Shown piece by piece: positions 17,700 to 27,100 of a stretch of 64,000 nucleotides of DNA. Position numbers and translations under genes: made by a program. The DNA comes from Elusimicrobia bacterium GWA2_62_23 (GTDB taxonomy: Bacteria > Elusimicrobiota > Elusimicrobia > Elusimicrobiales > UBA9959): NCBI GenBank assembly GCA_001799635.1, contig MGTV01000007.1:30772-94771 (forward strand), written 5' to 3'. The notes beneath the pieces are model-generated. The model ran no database searches, was not told where the DNA came from, and saw nothing but the letters and a program-made list of their open reading frames with translations. The number at the start of each line of letters is the position of its first letter. Position 1 is the stretch's first letter.

Positions 17700-18458
17700 C
17701 TAAACCTTGCCCGCCGCCGTGAGTATTTCGCAGCCGTCCTCCGTGACGGCGACCGTATGTTCGAAGTGGGCCGCCAGGCTCCCGTCCGCGGAAACCGCCG
17801 TCCACCCGTCGTTCTTCACCACCACGTCCGCCCTGCCCAGGCAGAGCATCGGTTCTATCGCCAGCGTCATGCCGGCCTTCAGCACGGGGCCGGAACCGGG
17901 CCGGCCGAAATTCGGTATCGAGGGCTCTTCGTGGAGCCGCCTGCCTATGCCGTGTCCGGTGAACTCCCGCACCACCGACATGCCGCGCTCTTCGGCGTAC
18001 TTCTGCACCGCGTTCGAAACGTCCCCCAGCCTCGCCCCGGCCTTTACCGCCGAGAGGGCCCGGCCCAGGGATTCGCGGGTCACGTCCATCAGGCGCCGCG
18101 CCTCGGGGGAGATCCCCCCCGCCGCCACGGTCAGGGCCGCGTCGCCGTAAAAACCGTCCGCCACCGCGCCCATGTCCAGGCTCACTATGTCCCCGGCCTT
18201 CACGAACCGTTTCGGGCTGGGAATGCCGTGCACGATCTCCTCGTTGATGGAGACGCAGAGCGTGGCGGGGTAGCCGCGGTAGCCCAGGAACGCCGGGACC
18301 GCGCCCAGTTCGCGCACGCGCTTCTCCGCGAACTTGTCCAGCTCCGCCGTGCTCACGCCCGGCTTCACCAGCGGCTGCAATTGTGAAAGAACCTCGGCCA
18401 CCACTCGGGAGGCCCTGCGCATGCTCTCCAGTTCTGCGGGCGTCTTTATCTCTATCAC
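17700..18458 (-). CDS. map: Methionine aminopeptidase type I
   Basis: The 252-residue enzyme removes the initiator methionine. Its start (MIEIKTPAELESMRRASRVV), the first metal ligands (VSLDMGAVADGFYGDAA), the conserved histidine region (TGHGIGRRLHEEP) and the late glutamates (LAIEPML, FEHTVAVTEDG) are all present. It overlaps adk by 4 bp and precedes infA. Confidence 0.96.
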   Translation of the reverse strand: MIEIKTPAELESMRRASRVVAEVLSQLQPLVKPGVSTAELDKFAEKRVRELGAVPAFLGYRGYPATLCVSINEEIVHGIPSPKRFVKAGDIVSLDMGAVADGFYGDAALTVAAGGISPEARRLMDVTRESLGRALSAVKAGARLGDVSNAVQKYAEERGMSVVREFTGHGIGRRLHEEPSIPNFGRPGSGPVLKAGMTLAIEPMLCLGRADVVVKNDGWTAVSADGSLAAHFEHTVAVTEDGCEILTAAGKV

Positions 18459-19099
18459 GGTTTAACGCGCAACAGACCCAACACGTCCTTGGTGACTTCG
18501 TCCGGCGTCTTGCCGCCGTCGGCCTCCAGGAAATTCCCCGAGGCCCGGTAATAGGCCAGCAGGGGTTCGGTCTGGTCCTTGTAAACCTGTATGCGCTTGG
18601 CGATGACCTCGGTCTTGTCGTCCTCGCGCGTCATCAGCGGCTTGCCGCAGGCGTCGCACACGCCTTCCTTGGCCGGGGGGCTGGAGATCACGTTGTAGAT
18701 CTTGCCGCAGCCGGTGCAGGTGCGCCTGGAACCCAGGCGGGCCATCACCACGCTTTCCTCGACGTTGAGGAACACGATGGCGTCCAGGTCCTGCCCGCGG
18801 GAGGTGAACCACCCGTCCAGCATTTCCGCCTGCGCCACGGTGCGCGGGAAACCGTCGAACAGCAGGCCCCGGGTCTCCGCGCCCAGGCGGGACTTCAGCA
18901 TGTCCATCACCAGGCGGTCCGGCACCAGGCGGCCGCCGGCCATGTAGGCCGAGGCTTCGAGCCCGAGCGGGGTCTTCTTCGCCATCTCGTCGCGGAGGAT
19001 GTCCCCGGTGGAGACGTGGACCAGGTCCAGCGTTTTAGAAAGATCTTTGGCCAGGGTTCCTTTTCCGGACCCGGGATACCCCAACAGGATAATATTCAT
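18455..19099 (-). CDS. adk: Adenylate kinase with zinc-binding LID
   Basis: Adk interconverts 2 ADP with ATP and AMP. I place the start at 19099, giving MNIILLGYPGSGKGT with the P-loop at the N-terminus and a normal 214 residues; the frame continues upstream but the extra 21 residues are not conserved in the family. DGFPRTVAQAE is the AMP-binding motif. The LID has four cysteines (CTGC and CDAC) that should bind zinc. It lies between secY and map. Confidence 0.95.
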   Translation of the reverse strand: MNIILLGYPGSGKGTLAKDLSKTLDLVHVSTGDILRDEMAKKTPLGLEASAYMAGGRLVPDRLVMDMLKSRLGAETRGLLFDGFPRTVAQAEMLDGWFTSRGQDLDAIVFLNVEESVVMARLGSRRTCTGCGKIYNVISSPPAKEGVCDACGKPLMTREDDKTEVIAKRIQVYKDQTEPLLAYYRASGNFLEADGGKTPDEVTKDVLGLLRVKP

Positions 19100-19180
19100 T
19101 GTCACCCGCGGGCGGCGTGCCGGAAAGGGTACAGCTTCCGGCGGACGGCGCCCGCGCCTCACGGTCCGCGCCCGGCGCGG

Positions 19181-20509
19181 TTAATTCCCGACGTTGAACC
19201 AGCGGCCCTTGATCCTGGAGTTCTTGTAGAAGCCCTCGTAGTTGCGCATCACCAGGTGGGCCTCGGTCTGCGCTATGGTATCGAGCGCCACGCCTACCAC
19301 GATCAGCAGCGACGTGCCGCCGAAATAGAACGGAACGTTGAACTTGGCCCGCAGGTAGTCGGGCAGCACGGCGATCGCCGAAACGAACAGCGCGCCGCCG
19401 AGGGTGATCCTGTTGAGCACCGATTCAATGTGGGCGGCGGTAGGCTCGCCCGGGCGTATGCCGGGGATGAAACCGCCCCACTTCTTCATGTTCTCGGCCA
19501 GGTCCTTCGGGTTGATGCTGACCGAGTTATAGAAGTAGCAGAAGAAGATGATCAGCGCCACGTAGACCAGCTGGTACAGGATGCTGGAATGGTTCATCAG
19601 GCCCATCAGCTTCTGCGCCCAGGGGGCGCCGGGGTTGAAGGAACCTATGGTGTACGGCACGGAAAGCAGGGACACCGCGAAGATGACGGCGATGACGCCG
19701 CTCTGGTCCACCTTCAGCGGCAGGAACGTGGAGGCGCCGCCGTACATCTTGCGGCCCACCATGCGCTGCGCGTACTGCACCGGGATCTTGCGCTGGGCGG
19801 TCTCCACCCAGATCACGAAGCCGATGATGGCCGCCACCAGGGCGAGGATCAGCAGGCCCGAAAGCAGGCTGATCTCGTCTATCTGGATGAGCTTCACCAG
19901 GCCCATGGCCGCTGAGGGGATCTCTCCCACGATGCCGGCGAAAATGATGAGCGAAATGCCGTTGCCGATACCGCGCTCGGTTATCTGCTCGCCCAGCCAC
20001 ATCACGAACATGGTGCCGGTGACCAGCGTCAGCACGGTCACGAAGTAGAACCCGAACGTGGGGTTGGTGACTATGGACGGGCCGCCGCCGGCCTGCATCT
20101 TGGTCAGGGCTATGGTGAGGCCCAGCGACTGGAAGGCCGCCAGGAACAGCGTGAAGACGCGCGTGAACTGCGTTATCTTCTTGCGGCCGGATTCCCCTTC
20201 CTTCTGAAGGCGGTCCAGCACCGGGAAGACGTGCGCGCCCTGCACCAGGCTCATGATGATGGACGCGTTGATGTAAGGCATCACGCCCATCGAGAAGATG
20301 GAGAACCTGCCGAGAGCGCCGCCGGAGAAGATGTCCAGGAAGCCCAGCAGCGAACCCTTCTGCGCCTCGAATATGGCCTGAAGCGCCGCGGTGTTGATGC
20401 CGGGGATCGGGATGGAGGCGCCGAGCCGGTACACGGCCAACGCCCCGAGCACGAAGAATATCCGTTTCTTAAGATCCTGAATCTTAAAGATGTCGGTTAT
20501 CTGCTGCAT
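19181..20509 (-). CDS. secY: Preprotein translocase channel subunit SecY
   Basis: The 442-residue protein has ten membrane helices, the plug/N-terminal signature YRLGASIPIPGIN, GITERGIGNGIS-like EQITERGIGNGISLIIFAGI and the C-terminal NRITLGGALF and GGTSLLIVVGVALDT regions. It forms the Sec channel in the inner membrane and serves the many exported proteins seen here. Start overlaps the rplO stop by one base. Confidence 0.97.
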   Translation of the reverse strand: MQQITDIFKIQDLKKRIFFVLGALAVYRLGASIPIPGINTAALQAIFEAQKGSLLGFLDIFSGGALGRFSIFSMGVMPYINASIIMSLVQGAHVFPVLDRLQKEGESGRKKITQFTRVFTLFLAAFQSLGLTIALTKMQAGGGPSIVTNPTFGFYFVTVLTLVTGTMFVMWLGEQITERGIGNGISLIIFAGIVGEIPSAAMGLVKLIQIDEISLLSGLLILALVAAIIGFVIWVETAQRKIPVQYAQRMVGRKMYGGASTFLPLKVDQSGVIAVIFAVSLLSVPYTIGSFNPGAPWAQKLMGLMNHSSILYQLVYVALIIFFCYFYNSVSINPKDLAENMKKWGGFIPGIRPGEPTAAHIESVLNRITLGGALFVSAIAVLPDYLRAKFNVPFYFGGTSLLIVVGVALDTIAQTEAHLVMRNYEGFYKNSRIKGRWFNVGN

Positions 20510-21033
20510 TATTTTTTATCCGTTCTGGACTTTTTCTTGGCGGCGGCCTGGGCGATCACTTCCGCGATCTTGGCGGCCTTCGCGCCGGCGAGGAGGTCGG
20601 TCTTGCCGCCGGCCTTCTCGATCTTTTCCTTGGCCGACGCGGAGAAGGCGTGGGCCTTCACGGTCAGGGCTTTCTTCAGTTCCCCGTCGCCGAGGATCTT
20701 GATCTGGCCGGTGTGCTTGACCAGGCGGGCCTTCACGAGCGCCTCGGGGGTCACTTCTTCGCCGGCCTTGAAGCACTTTTCGAGCGAGGAGATGTTCACC
20801 CACTCGTACTTGGTCTGGAACCGCACGTTGCTGAAGCCGCTCTTGGGGATGCGCCGCAGCAGCGGCATCTGCCCGCCCTCGAACCCGTCCGGCTTGGCGC
20901 CGCCCGAGGTGGAGTTCTGGCCTTTCTGGCCGCGGGTAGAGGTCTGCCCGTGTCCGGAACCCTGGCCGGTGCCGAGGCGCTTCTTGCGGTGCACGGAACC
21001 GTACTTGGGCTTGAGATTGTTCAGTCCGACCAT
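20509..21033 (-). CDS. rplO: 50S ribosomal protein L15
   Basis: The 174-residue protein has the N-terminal KRLGTGQGSGHGQTSTRGQKGQ motif (in L15 form GRG-GSG-GKT-GRG-KGQ) and the GGQMPLLRRIPKSGF segment. A Lys/Ala-rich tail makes it longer than the usual 145 or so. It follows rpsE directly; rpmD, normally between them, is absent. Confidence 0.94.
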   Translation of the reverse strand: MVGLNNLKPKYGSVHRKKRLGTGQGSGHGQTSTRGQKGQNSTSGGAKPDGFEGGQMPLLRRIPKSGFSNVRFQTKYEWVNISSLEKCFKAGEEVTPEALVKARLVKHTGQIKILGDGELKKALTVKAHAFSASAKEKIEKAGGKTDLLAGAKAAKIAEVIAQAAAKKKSRTDKK

Positions 21034-21079
21034 AGTGATTCTCCTGTATTCTGCCTGGATGTTAAAACCTGAGCGCGGC

Positions 21080-21631
21080 TTATTCGAGGCCGCGGATCTT
21101 CATCACTTCTTCCCGGCTCTTGAGCCGCTTGAGGGCGTCGAGCGTGGCGTACACGGTATTGAACGCGTTGCGCGTGCCGAGGTTCTTGGTGAGGATGTTC
21201 TTGACGCCGCCGGCTTCGAGCACGGCGCGCACGCCGCCGCCGGCGATCAGGCCGGTGCCGTCCACGGCGGGCTTCATCCAGACCTTGCCGGCGCCGAACC
21301 TGCCTTCCACCTCGTGGGGGATGGTCGAGTTCAGCAGCGGGAACTGGAACATATCTTTGCGGGCGCCGGCGGTGCCTTTCTGTATGGCGCCCTGGACCTC
21401 GTTGGATTTGCCGAGGCCCACGCCGACCTTGCCGTTATTGTCGCCCACGACCACGAGGGCGTTGAAGGAGAAGCGCTTGCCGCCCTTGACCACCTTCGTT
21501 ACGCGGTTGATCACCACGGTGACGACTTTCTCTTCCTTCGCGTCGGTCAGGTCGAGTTCCATCGCCTCGCCGGGCTTTCCCTGGGCGCTGAGTTCTTTGC
21601 TGGTCTTGAGCTGTTTCTGGTTTCTGAGCAT
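21080..21631 (-). CDS. rpsE: 30S ribosomal protein S5
   Basis: The 183-residue product has the S5 double-stranded-RNA-binding domain ([20 protein letters not shown]), GNNGKVG-type [17 protein letters not shown] and the C-terminal [20 protein letters not shown]. The first 25 residues are a Lys/Glu-rich extension. It contributes to accuracy of decoding. Confidence 0.96.
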   Translation of the reverse strand: MLRNQKQLKTSKELSAQGKPGEAMELDLTDAKEEKVVTVVINRVTKVVKGGKRFSFNALVVVGDNNGKVGVGLGKSNEVQGAIQKGTAGARKDMFQFPLLNSTIPHEVEGRFGAGKVWMKPAVDGTGLIAGGGVRAVLEAGGVKNILTKNLGTRNAFNTVYATLDALKRLKSREEVMKIRGLE

Positions 21632-21645
21632 TTTGGCAGTCTCCC

Positions 21646-22008
21646 TTAGAATTTGAGGCCGGCTTCGCGGGCAGCGTCGGCCAGGGCCTTGATGCGGCCA
21701 TGGTATATCCGGCCGCCGCGGTCGAAGCAGACGGCTTTCACGCCCTTGGCTACGGCGCGCTTGGCCAGCAGGGTCCCGACGGCCTTGGAGGAGTCGAGGT
21801 TCTTGCCGGACTTCAGCTTGCCCTTCAGTTCCTTGTCGAGGCTGGAAGCCGCGGCCAGGGTGACGCCCTTCAGGTCGTCGACGACCTGGGCGTAGATGTG
21901 CTTGGCGCCGCGGTAGACGCTCAGGCGCGGCATCTTAATGCCGTGCTCGAACAGCCTGTTGCGGGAGCGGATCTTGCGGAATTCGTAGCGTTCCTGTTTG
22001 CTTATCAT
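21646..22008 (-). CDS. rplR: 50S ribosomal protein L18
   Basis: The 120-residue protein has [43 protein letters not shown] and the terminal [17 protein letters not shown], diagnostic of L18, which binds 5S rRNA. Usual place between rplF and rpsE. Confidence 0.96.
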   Translation of the reverse strand: MISKQERYEFRKIRSRNRLFEHGIKMPRLSVYRGAKHIYAQVVDDLKGVTLAAASSLDKELKGKLKSGKNLDSSKAVGTLLAKRAVAKGVKAVCFDRGGRIYHGRIKALADAAREAGLKF

Positions 22009-22049
22009 AATTTAATCCTGTTTCTCCTGAATTGTGCTTGCGCACCCCG

Positions 22050-22628
22050 TTATTTCTTGGCCGCTCCGCCGCCAGCGCCCGCGCCGGCCCCGGCCGCGGT
22101 CTTGCCGGCCTTGCGGATGATGTGTTCGCCCTGGTACTTTATGCCCGTGCCCTTGTAAGGCTCGGGGCGCTTGATCCTCTTGATCTGGGCGGCCAGGTTG
22201 CCCACGGCTTCCCGGTCTATACCTTTTATGGTCAGCACGGTCTGCTTGGGGTCGAAAGACATTTTAATGCCGGCGGGAATGTCCACCAGCACGGGGTGGG
22301 AGAAGCCGAGCTGCATCGAAATGCGGTTGCCCTCCACGGCGCCCTTGAAACCGACGCCGGTGATCTCCAGCACCTTCTCGAATTCCTTGGTCACGCCGGC
22401 CACCATGTTGTTGATGCGGGCGCGGCAGGTCCCGAACAGCGCGCCCTTGTCCATGGCGCCCTGCGCGATGCTGATATTGATGACGTTGGCGGCCACCGCG
22501 GCGTTGATGCCGTCGGGCAGGTTATAGGCCAGCTTGCCCAGGGGGCCTTCCACGTGCACGGTGCGGCCGTCCACGCGGGCCTTCACCTTCTCGGGCATAT
22601 TGATCGGCATTTTTCCAATTCTGCTCAT
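22050..22628 (-). CDS. rplF: 50S ribosomal protein L6
   Basis: The 192-residue protein starts MSRIGKMPINMPEKVKARVD and has the C-terminal signature KRIKRPEPYKGTGIKY. A Gly/Ala-rich tail of about 15 residues (AGAGAGGGAAKK) extends beyond the usual end. Located between rpsH and rplR. Confidence 0.95.
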   Translation of the reverse strand: MSRIGKMPINMPEKVKARVDGRTVHVEGPLGKLAYNLPDGINAAVAANVINISIAQGAMDKGALFGTCRARINNMVAGVTKEFEKVLEITGVGFKGAVEGNRISMQLGFSHPVLVDIPAGIKMSFDPKQTVLTIKGIDREAVGNLAAQIKRIKRPEPYKGTGIKYQGEHIIRKAGKTAAGAGAGAGGGAAKK

Positions 22629-22654
22629 GTTTTTTACCTCTTAATAGCTTTTCG

Positions 22655-23062
22655 TTACCACACCTGGCAGAGCACTTCGCCGCCGAGCTTCTGCTTCTTG
22701 GCCTCGGCGTCGGTCAGCAGGCCCTTGGAGGTGGACACTATGGTCACGCCGAACGCGGCGCGGACCTTGGGCATCTCGTCGTGCCCGCGGTAGATGCGCA
22801 GGCCGGGCTTGGACACGCGGCGCAGGCCGTTGATGACCGGCTGCTTGTCCGTGGTGTACTTCAGCGTGATGCGGATCACGCCGCGCCGGTCTATGGTCTT
22901 GTCCAGTTTGGGATCGAGCACCTTGAAGTTGGAGACGAAGCCCTCGTCCTTGAGGAGCTTCACCAGACCGGCCTTTATGCCGGAAAAGGGCACGTCCACG
23001 CGCTCTTTCTTCTTGGATGTGGCGTTCTTTATCGCCGACAGCATGTTAGATATGGGATCCAT
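22655..23062 (-). CDS. rpsH: 30S ribosomal protein S8
   Basis: The 135-residue product has DPISNMLSAIKNATSKKKERV, then VSKPGLRIYRGHDEMPKV and the terminal GVTIVSTSKGLLTDAEAKKQ, GGEVLCQVW, diagnostic of S8. In several bacteria S8 is the repressor of the spc operon. Confidence 0.96.
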   Translation of the reverse strand: MDPISNMLSAIKNATSKKKERVDVPFSGIKAGLVKLLKDEGFVSNFKVLDPKLDKTIDRRGVIRITLKYTTDKQPVINGLRRVSKPGLRIYRGHDEMPKVRAAFGVTIVSTSKGLLTDAEAKKQKLGGEVLCQVW

Positions 23063-23091
23063 TAGTTTCTCTCCTTAAGATCTTTTCAGCG

Positions 23092-23277
23092 TTACCAGCT
23101 AGACTTCTTCAGGCCGGGGATCAGACCCTCGTGAGCCATTTTGCGCAGGCAGATCCTGCAGAGACCGAAGTCCCGGTAGTAGCCGCGCGGCCTGCCGCAG
23201 ATCTGGCAGCGGTTGCGGAAGCGCGTAGAGAACTTCTGGGGTTTGCGCATCTTCGCCATCCAAGCGTATGTAGCCAT
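23092..23277 (-). CDS. rpsN: 30S ribosomal protein S14, zinc type
   Basis: This 61-residue short form has the four cysteines of the zinc site (CQIC and CRIC) in [21 protein letters not shown]. The first residues ([19 protein letters not shown]) differ slightly from the usual MAKKS start; the internal ATG at residue 7 is an alternative. It lies between rplE and rpsH. Confidence 0.95.
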   Translation of the reverse strand: MATYAWMAKMRKPQKFSTRFRNRCQICGRPRGYYRDFGLCRICLRKMAHEGLIPGLKKSSW

Positions 23278-23301
23278 TTCTTTCTCCTATATCCTTAGAT
23301 C

Positions 23302-23994
23302 TTACTTAGCCGGAGCCTGCTTGACTTCGGGTTTCTTGAAGGGCATGCCGAGGTATTCCAGCAGGGCCTTGCCTTTCGCGTTGTCGCCGGCCGTGGTCAC
23401 GAACGTGATGTTCATGCCGCGGGCCTTCGGGGACTTCTCCATGTTGACTTCGGGGAAGATGTGGTGTTCTTTCAGGCCGATGTTCAGGTTGCCGCGGCCG
23501 TCGAAGAACCGGGGGTCTACGCCCTGGAAGTCGCGGATACGGGGCACCGACACGGACACGAACCGGTCGAGGAACTCGAACATGCGCGCGCCGCGCAACG
23601 TCACGCGCACGCCTATCGGCATGCCCTCGCGCAGCTTGAAGTTCGAAATGGACTTCTTGGCGCGGCGGACCTGCGGGGCCTGGCCGCTGATCATCGTCAG
23701 GTCTTCCTTGGCGAGGTCGAGGGCCTGGATGTTCTCCTTGGCCTCGGACACGCCGATATTGATGACGATCTTGACCATTTTAGGAGCGGCCATGGGGGAG
23801 CTCAGGTTGAAATCCTTCATCAGGGCCGGCTGCACCTTGGTGGTGTAGACGTCCGCGAGGCGGGGCCGGTAGCCTTTCGGCATCGGGGCGACCGCGCCCT
23901 TGGGAGCTTCGGTCGCGTGGAACTTGTGCTGTTCCTTCTTCGCGGCCTTGATCTGCTCTTTGGAACCTTCTTTCGGGGGTGTATCCTTCGCCAT
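23302..23994 (-). CDS. rplE: 50S ribosomal protein L5 with N-terminal extension
   Basis: L5 binds 5S rRNA. The core starts near YRPRLADVYTTKVQPALMKDF and contains VKIVINIGVSEAKEN, GAPQVRRAKKSISNFKLREG-like ISGQAPQVRRAKKSISNF, and FPEVNMEKSPKARGMNITFV. At 230 residues it is about 45-50 longer than usual because of a Lys/Glu/Ala-rich N-terminus. A GAGGTAA element properly spaced from the ATG at 23994 supports the extension, whereas the internal ATG at residue 38 has no such site. Confidence 0.94.
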   Translation of the reverse strand: MAKDTPPKEGSKEQIKAAKKEQHKFHATEAPKGAVAPMPKGYRPRLADVYTTKVQPALMKDFNLSSPMAAPKMVKIVINIGVSEAKENIQALDLAKEDLTMISGQAPQVRRAKKSISNFKLREGMPIGVRVTLRGARMFEFLDRFVSVSVPRIRDFQGVDPRFFDGRGNLNIGLKEHHIFPEVNMEKSPKARGMNITFVTTAGDNAKGKALLEYLGMPFKKPEVKQAPAK

Positions 23995-24008
23995 ATTGAA
24001 TTACCTCG

Positions 24009-24317
24009 TTAAACTATCGCTTCGCCGCACTTCTTGCAGGAGCGCAGCTTTTCGCCGCCCTGCACGCCCACTTTCACGCGGGCGGGCTTGCCGCACTTGG
24101 GGCAGACCAGCTGCACGTTGGAGATGTCCAGGGGGGCTTCCACTTTGTGGATGCCGCCGGGCTTTTCCTTGGTGGTCTTCTTGTGCTTGGAGACTATGTT
24201 GATGCCCATCACCACGACCTTGCGGTCGTCGGGCATGATTTCCTTGATCTCGCCTTTCTTGCCTTTGTCCTTGCCGGCGAGCACTATGACAGTGTCTTTT
24301 TTCTTGAGTTTCAGCAT
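24009..24317 (-). CDS. rplX: 50S ribosomal protein L24 with zinc-ribbon tail
   Basis: The 102-residue protein has the KOW motif DTVIVLAGKDKGKKGEIKEI and GINIVSKHKK, then GGIHKVEAPLDISNVQLVCP. The C-terminus carries CPKCGKPAR and SCKKCGEAIV, a four-cysteine ribbon present in a subset of bacterial L24 proteins. It follows rplN. Confidence 0.95.
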   Translation of the reverse strand: MLKLKKKDTVIVLAGKDKGKKGEIKEIMPDDRKVVVMGINIVSKHKKTTKEKPGGIHKVEAPLDISNVQLVCPKCGKPARVKVGVQGGEKLRSCKKCGEAIV

Positions 24318-24330
24318 ATTTACCGCCTTA

Positions 24331-24699
24331 TTAAATTACTTCCGGCGCGAGCGAGACGATCTTGAGGAAGTTCTTGCCGCGCAGTTCACGGGCCACGGGG
24401 CCGAACACGCGGGTACCCTTGGGTTCGCCGTTCTCGTCTATCACGCAGACGGCGTTATCGTCGAAGCGGATGTAGGAACCGTCGGGGCGGCGCACTTCTT
24501 TGGCTACGCGCACCACCACGGCCTTCACCACGTCGCCCTTCTTGATGGCGCCGTGCGGGATGGCGTCCTTCACCGAGCAGACTATGGTGTCGCCCAGGAA
24601 AGCGTATTTGCGGTAGCTGCCGCCCATCACGTGGAAACACATAAGCTTGCGGGCGCCGGAATTGTCGGCGACGTTGAGCATGGTTCTAAGCTGTATCAT
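24331..24699 (-). CDS. rplN: 50S ribosomal protein L14
   Basis: The 122-residue protein has [60 protein letters not shown] and the end [10 protein letters not shown], all diagnostic of L14, a subunit-interface protein. Confidence 0.97.
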   Translation of the reverse strand: MIQLRTMLNVADNSGARKLMCFHVMGGSYRKYAFLGDTIVCSVKDAIPHGAIKKGDVVKAVVVRVAKEVRRPDGSYIRFDDNAVCVIDENGEPKGTRVFGPVARELRGKNFLKIVSLAPEVI

Positions 24700-24722
24700 G
24701 GTCTTTCTCCGTTAGGCCAGGC

Positions 24723-24995
24723 TTACCTGGACGCCTTCTCGACTATGCGGCTCACGCGCCAGCGCTTCAGCGCGGACAGCGGGCGGGTGCTGACGATCTC
24801 GACCAGGTCGCCGGCCTTGGATTCATTGGCCTCGTCGTGGGCGTAGAACTTGCGGTTGCGCCGGAGGGTCTTGGAGTACACGGCGTGGCTGATGACGTGG
24901 TCCACGCTGATCACGCGGGTCTTGGTCATCTTGTCGGACACGACCACGCCGCGCAGCACTTTGCGGTTCGATCTCTTTTCGGTATTTTCGGTCAT
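24723..24995 (-). CDS. rpsQ: 30S ribosomal protein S17
   Basis: The 90-residue OB-fold protein has LRGVVVSDKMTKTRVISVDH, then YSKTLRRNRKFYAHDEANES and GDLVEIVSTRPLSALKRWRV. It overlaps rpmC by four bases. Confidence 0.95.
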   Translation of the reverse strand: MTENTEKRSNRKVLRGVVVSDKMTKTRVISVDHVISHAVYSKTLRRNRKFYAHDEANESKAGDLVEIVSTRPLSALKRWRVSRIVEKASR

Positions 24996-25219
24996 TTTTT
25001 AGCCTCGGCGGTCTTGGATTTAGCGAGCTCGCGCTGCCGCAGCCAGGTATTGATCATGGCTATCTTGCGGCGGGCGGTGCGCAGCACCAGCGGGTTCTCC
25101 ACCGGCGCGGTAGTGCGCTTGAACTTGATCTGGAAGAGCTGTTTCTTCAGGTCCGCGACCTGCGCCTTCAGCTCGGCGTCGCCCATGTTCCTCAGGGTTT
25201 CTCTGTCTTTGCTTTTCAT
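24992..25219 (-). CDS. rpmC: 50S ribosomal protein L29
   Basis: The 75-residue helical protein has the L29 pattern LRNMGDAELKAQVADLKKQL, FQIKFKRTTAPVENPLVLR and ARRKIAMINTWLRQREL. It lies between rplP and rpsQ at the exit-tunnel rim in the ribosome. Confidence 0.94.
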   Translation of the reverse strand: MKSKDRETLRNMGDAELKAQVADLKKQLFQIKFKRTTAPVENPLVLRTARRKIAMINTWLRQRELAKSKTAEAKK

Positions 25220-25238
25220 AATATTCGGCTGCTCCTTC

Positions 25239-25652
25239 TTAATTCTCGCGGCTCACGAACTTGGTCTTTATCGGCAGCTTGTGGCCGGCGCGGGTGAAAG
25301 CTTCTTTGGCGGAGACGAGGTCCAGGCCTTCGACCTCGAACAGGATCCGGCCGGGCCGCACGACGGCTACCCAGTGGTCCGGGGCGCCCTTGCCCTTACC
25401 CATGCGGGTTTCGGCGGGGTGCTTGGTCACGGCCTTGTCGGGGAAAATGCGGACCCAGATCTTGCCTTTCTTGCGCAGGTAGCGCACGATGGTCACGCGG
25501 CAGGCCTCTATCTGGCGGGCGGTGATCCAGCGGGGCTCGAGGGCCTTCAGGCCGTACTCGCCGAAGGACAGCGAGAAGCCGCGCTTCGCGACGCCCTTAA
25601 TGCGGGGCGCGGAATGCGTCTTGCGGTATTTTACTCTCTTGGGCATCAACAT
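25239..25652 (-). CDS. rplP: 50S ribosomal protein L16
   Basis: The 137-residue protein has [60 protein letters not shown] and [20 protein letters not shown], diagnostic of L16. AAGGAG lies 8 nt before the ATG at 25652, which adds two residues before MPKR. Confidence 0.96.
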   Translation of the reverse strand: MLMPKRVKYRKTHSAPRIKGVAKRGFSLSFGEYGLKALEPRWITARQIEACRVTIVRYLRKKGKIWVRIFPDKAVTKHPAETRMGKGKGAPDHWVAVVRPGRILFEVEGLDLVSAKEAFTRAGHKLPIKTKFVSREN

Positions 25653-25676
25653 AGTTATAGCTCCTTAAAAGAAGTC

Positions 25677-26417
25677 TCAGGCCGTCGGGGTGGCGTTCCT
25701 GCGGGCGGCGCCGGATTCGTCCATCACCGGGATCTCGGTGGGGTTCTCGGCTTCCATCTTTATCAGCTGCTCGCGCAGCTCGCGGGGAGTCTTCGCGAAG
25801 AAGAGTTTCTTGAAGATCCACACTTTTATGCCGATCTTGCCCATCGAGGTGTGCGCCTCGGTGAGACCGTAATCGATGTCGGCGGAGATGGTCTGCAGCG
25901 GCACGCGGCCTTTGCGGAACCACTCGCGGCGGGCGATCTCGGCGCCGCCGAGGCGGCCGGAGGCCATGACCTTGATGCCCAGGGCGCCGGAGCCCATGGT
26001 GCGCTCCATGGCGCGCTTGATGGCGCGCTTGAAGGAGATGCGCTTTTCGAGCTGCTGCGCCACCGACTGGCCGACGAGGCGCGGGTCGAGCTCGGGGATC
26101 TTGATCTCGGAAACGTTGATGAACACCTTGCGCTTCGTGAGGCGCTCGACGTCCTTCTTGAGGTTCTCTATGTCCGCGCCCTTGCGGCCTATGACGACGC
26201 CGGGGCGGGCGGTGTGGATGGTCACCTTTAGGTAGGCGCCGGCGCGCTCGATGTCCACCCAGCTGACGGACGCCATGGCGAACCGCTCGGTCACCATGTG
26301 CCTGATCTCGAAATCTTCACGGATGAGCTCGGGCATCTTCTTGGGGGAGAACCAGCGGGACTGCCAGTCCTGGATGTAGCCGAGGCGTAAGCCCTTAGGA
26401 TGTATTTTCTGACCCAT
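25677..26417 (-). CDS. rpsC: 30S ribosomal protein S3
   Basis: The 246-residue protein starts [20 protein letters not shown], has the KH-domain [21 protein letters not shown] segment and the C-terminal [20 protein letters not shown] and [20 protein letters not shown]. It lines the mRNA entry channel. The tail of about 30 residues is acidic then Ala-rich. Confidence 0.96.
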   Translation of the reverse strand: MGQKIHPKGLRLGYIQDWQSRWFSPKKMPELIREDFEIRHMVTERFAMASVSWVDIERAGAYLKVTIHTARPGVVIGRKGADIENLKKDVERLTKRKVFINVSEIKIPELDPRLVGQSVAQQLEKRISFKRAIKRAMERTMGSGALGIKVMASGRLGGAEIARREWFRKGRVPLQTISADIDYGLTEAHTSMGKIGIKVWIFKKLFFAKTPRELREQLIKMEAENPTEIPVMDESGAARRNATPTA

Positions 26418-26418
26418 A

Positions 26419-26775
26419 TTATTTCCGCTCCTTGGTATCCGACACGGCCACGTGGATGTGGCACATCTTGCGCTTGAACGGCATCGCGCGGCCCTGGGGG
26501 CCGGGCTGCACGCGGCGAAGGAACTTCATCGGGCCCTGGTCGGCGAAGCATTCGGTGACCCAGATCTGTTTGAGATCCAGTTTCTTGCCGAGCTTCACGC
26601 TCAGGTTGGCGCCCGCGGACTTGATGGCCTTACCGACGATGTCGGTGGCGATGCGGGGCTGCGCGGCCAGTATGTACTGGGCCTCGAAGAGGGACTTGCC
26701 CCGGACCGCGTCGAGCAGCTGGGCTACCTTGCGGCGGCCGTAGCGCTGATATCTGAGATGGCATTTAGCTTCCAT
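26419..26775 (-). CDS. rplV: 50S ribosomal protein L22
   Basis: The 118-residue product has [33 protein letters not shown] and the terminal hairpin [20 protein letters not shown] with IHVAVSD, typical of L22, which reaches into the exit tunnel. It lies one base from rpsC. Confidence 0.95.
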   Translation of the reverse strand: MEAKCHLRYQRYGRRKVAQLLDAVRGKSLFEAQYILAAQPRIATDIVGKAIKSAGANLSVKLGKKLDLKQIWVTECFADQGPMKFLRRVQPGPQGRAMPFKRKMCHIHVAVSDTKERK

Positions 26776-26799
26776 GATTTTCTCCCTTAAATAGCACCG

Positions 26800-27087
26800 T
26801 TAGGTGAGGTCCGTCGCTTCCTTGGTATGCGACTGGCCGTGGCCCTTGAAGAGGCGCGGGAACGAGAATTCGCCCAGCTTGTGGCCTACCATGCGCTCCG
26901 TGACGTACACCGGCAGGAACTTGCGGCCGTTGTGTACCATCAGGGTCTGCCCGACGAACTCGGGGGTTATCGTGCAGGCGCGGGCCCAGGTCTTGATCTG
27001 GACTTTGGCGCCGCTCTGCGCGGCGGCCTGTACTTTGGCCAGCAGCTTCTGGTCTACGAAAGGTCCTTTTTTAGACGATCTGCTCAT
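26800..27087 (-). CDS. rpsS: 30S ribosomal protein S19
   Basis: The 95-residue product has [59 protein letters not shown] and [12 protein letters not shown], all diagnostic of S19. Confidence 0.96.
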   Translation of the reverse strand: MSRSSKKGPFVDQKLLAKVQAAAQSGAKVQIKTWARACTITPEFVGQTLMVHNGRKFLPVYVTERMVGHKLGEFSFPRLFKGHGQSHTKEATDLT

Positions 27088-27100
27088 TTATATTCCTCCG

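Noticed and set aside
19100..19162. Upstream start for adk adding 21 residues
   Set aside because: The added residues are Arg/Pro-rich and not conserved; the P-loop belongs at the N-terminus and the shorter form has the normal length of 214.
24837..26231. Long plus-strand open frames across the ribosomal genes
   Set aside because: They lie opposite clearly assigned rpsQ, rpmC, rplP and rpsC and have no family resemblance; they arise from high G+C codon use.
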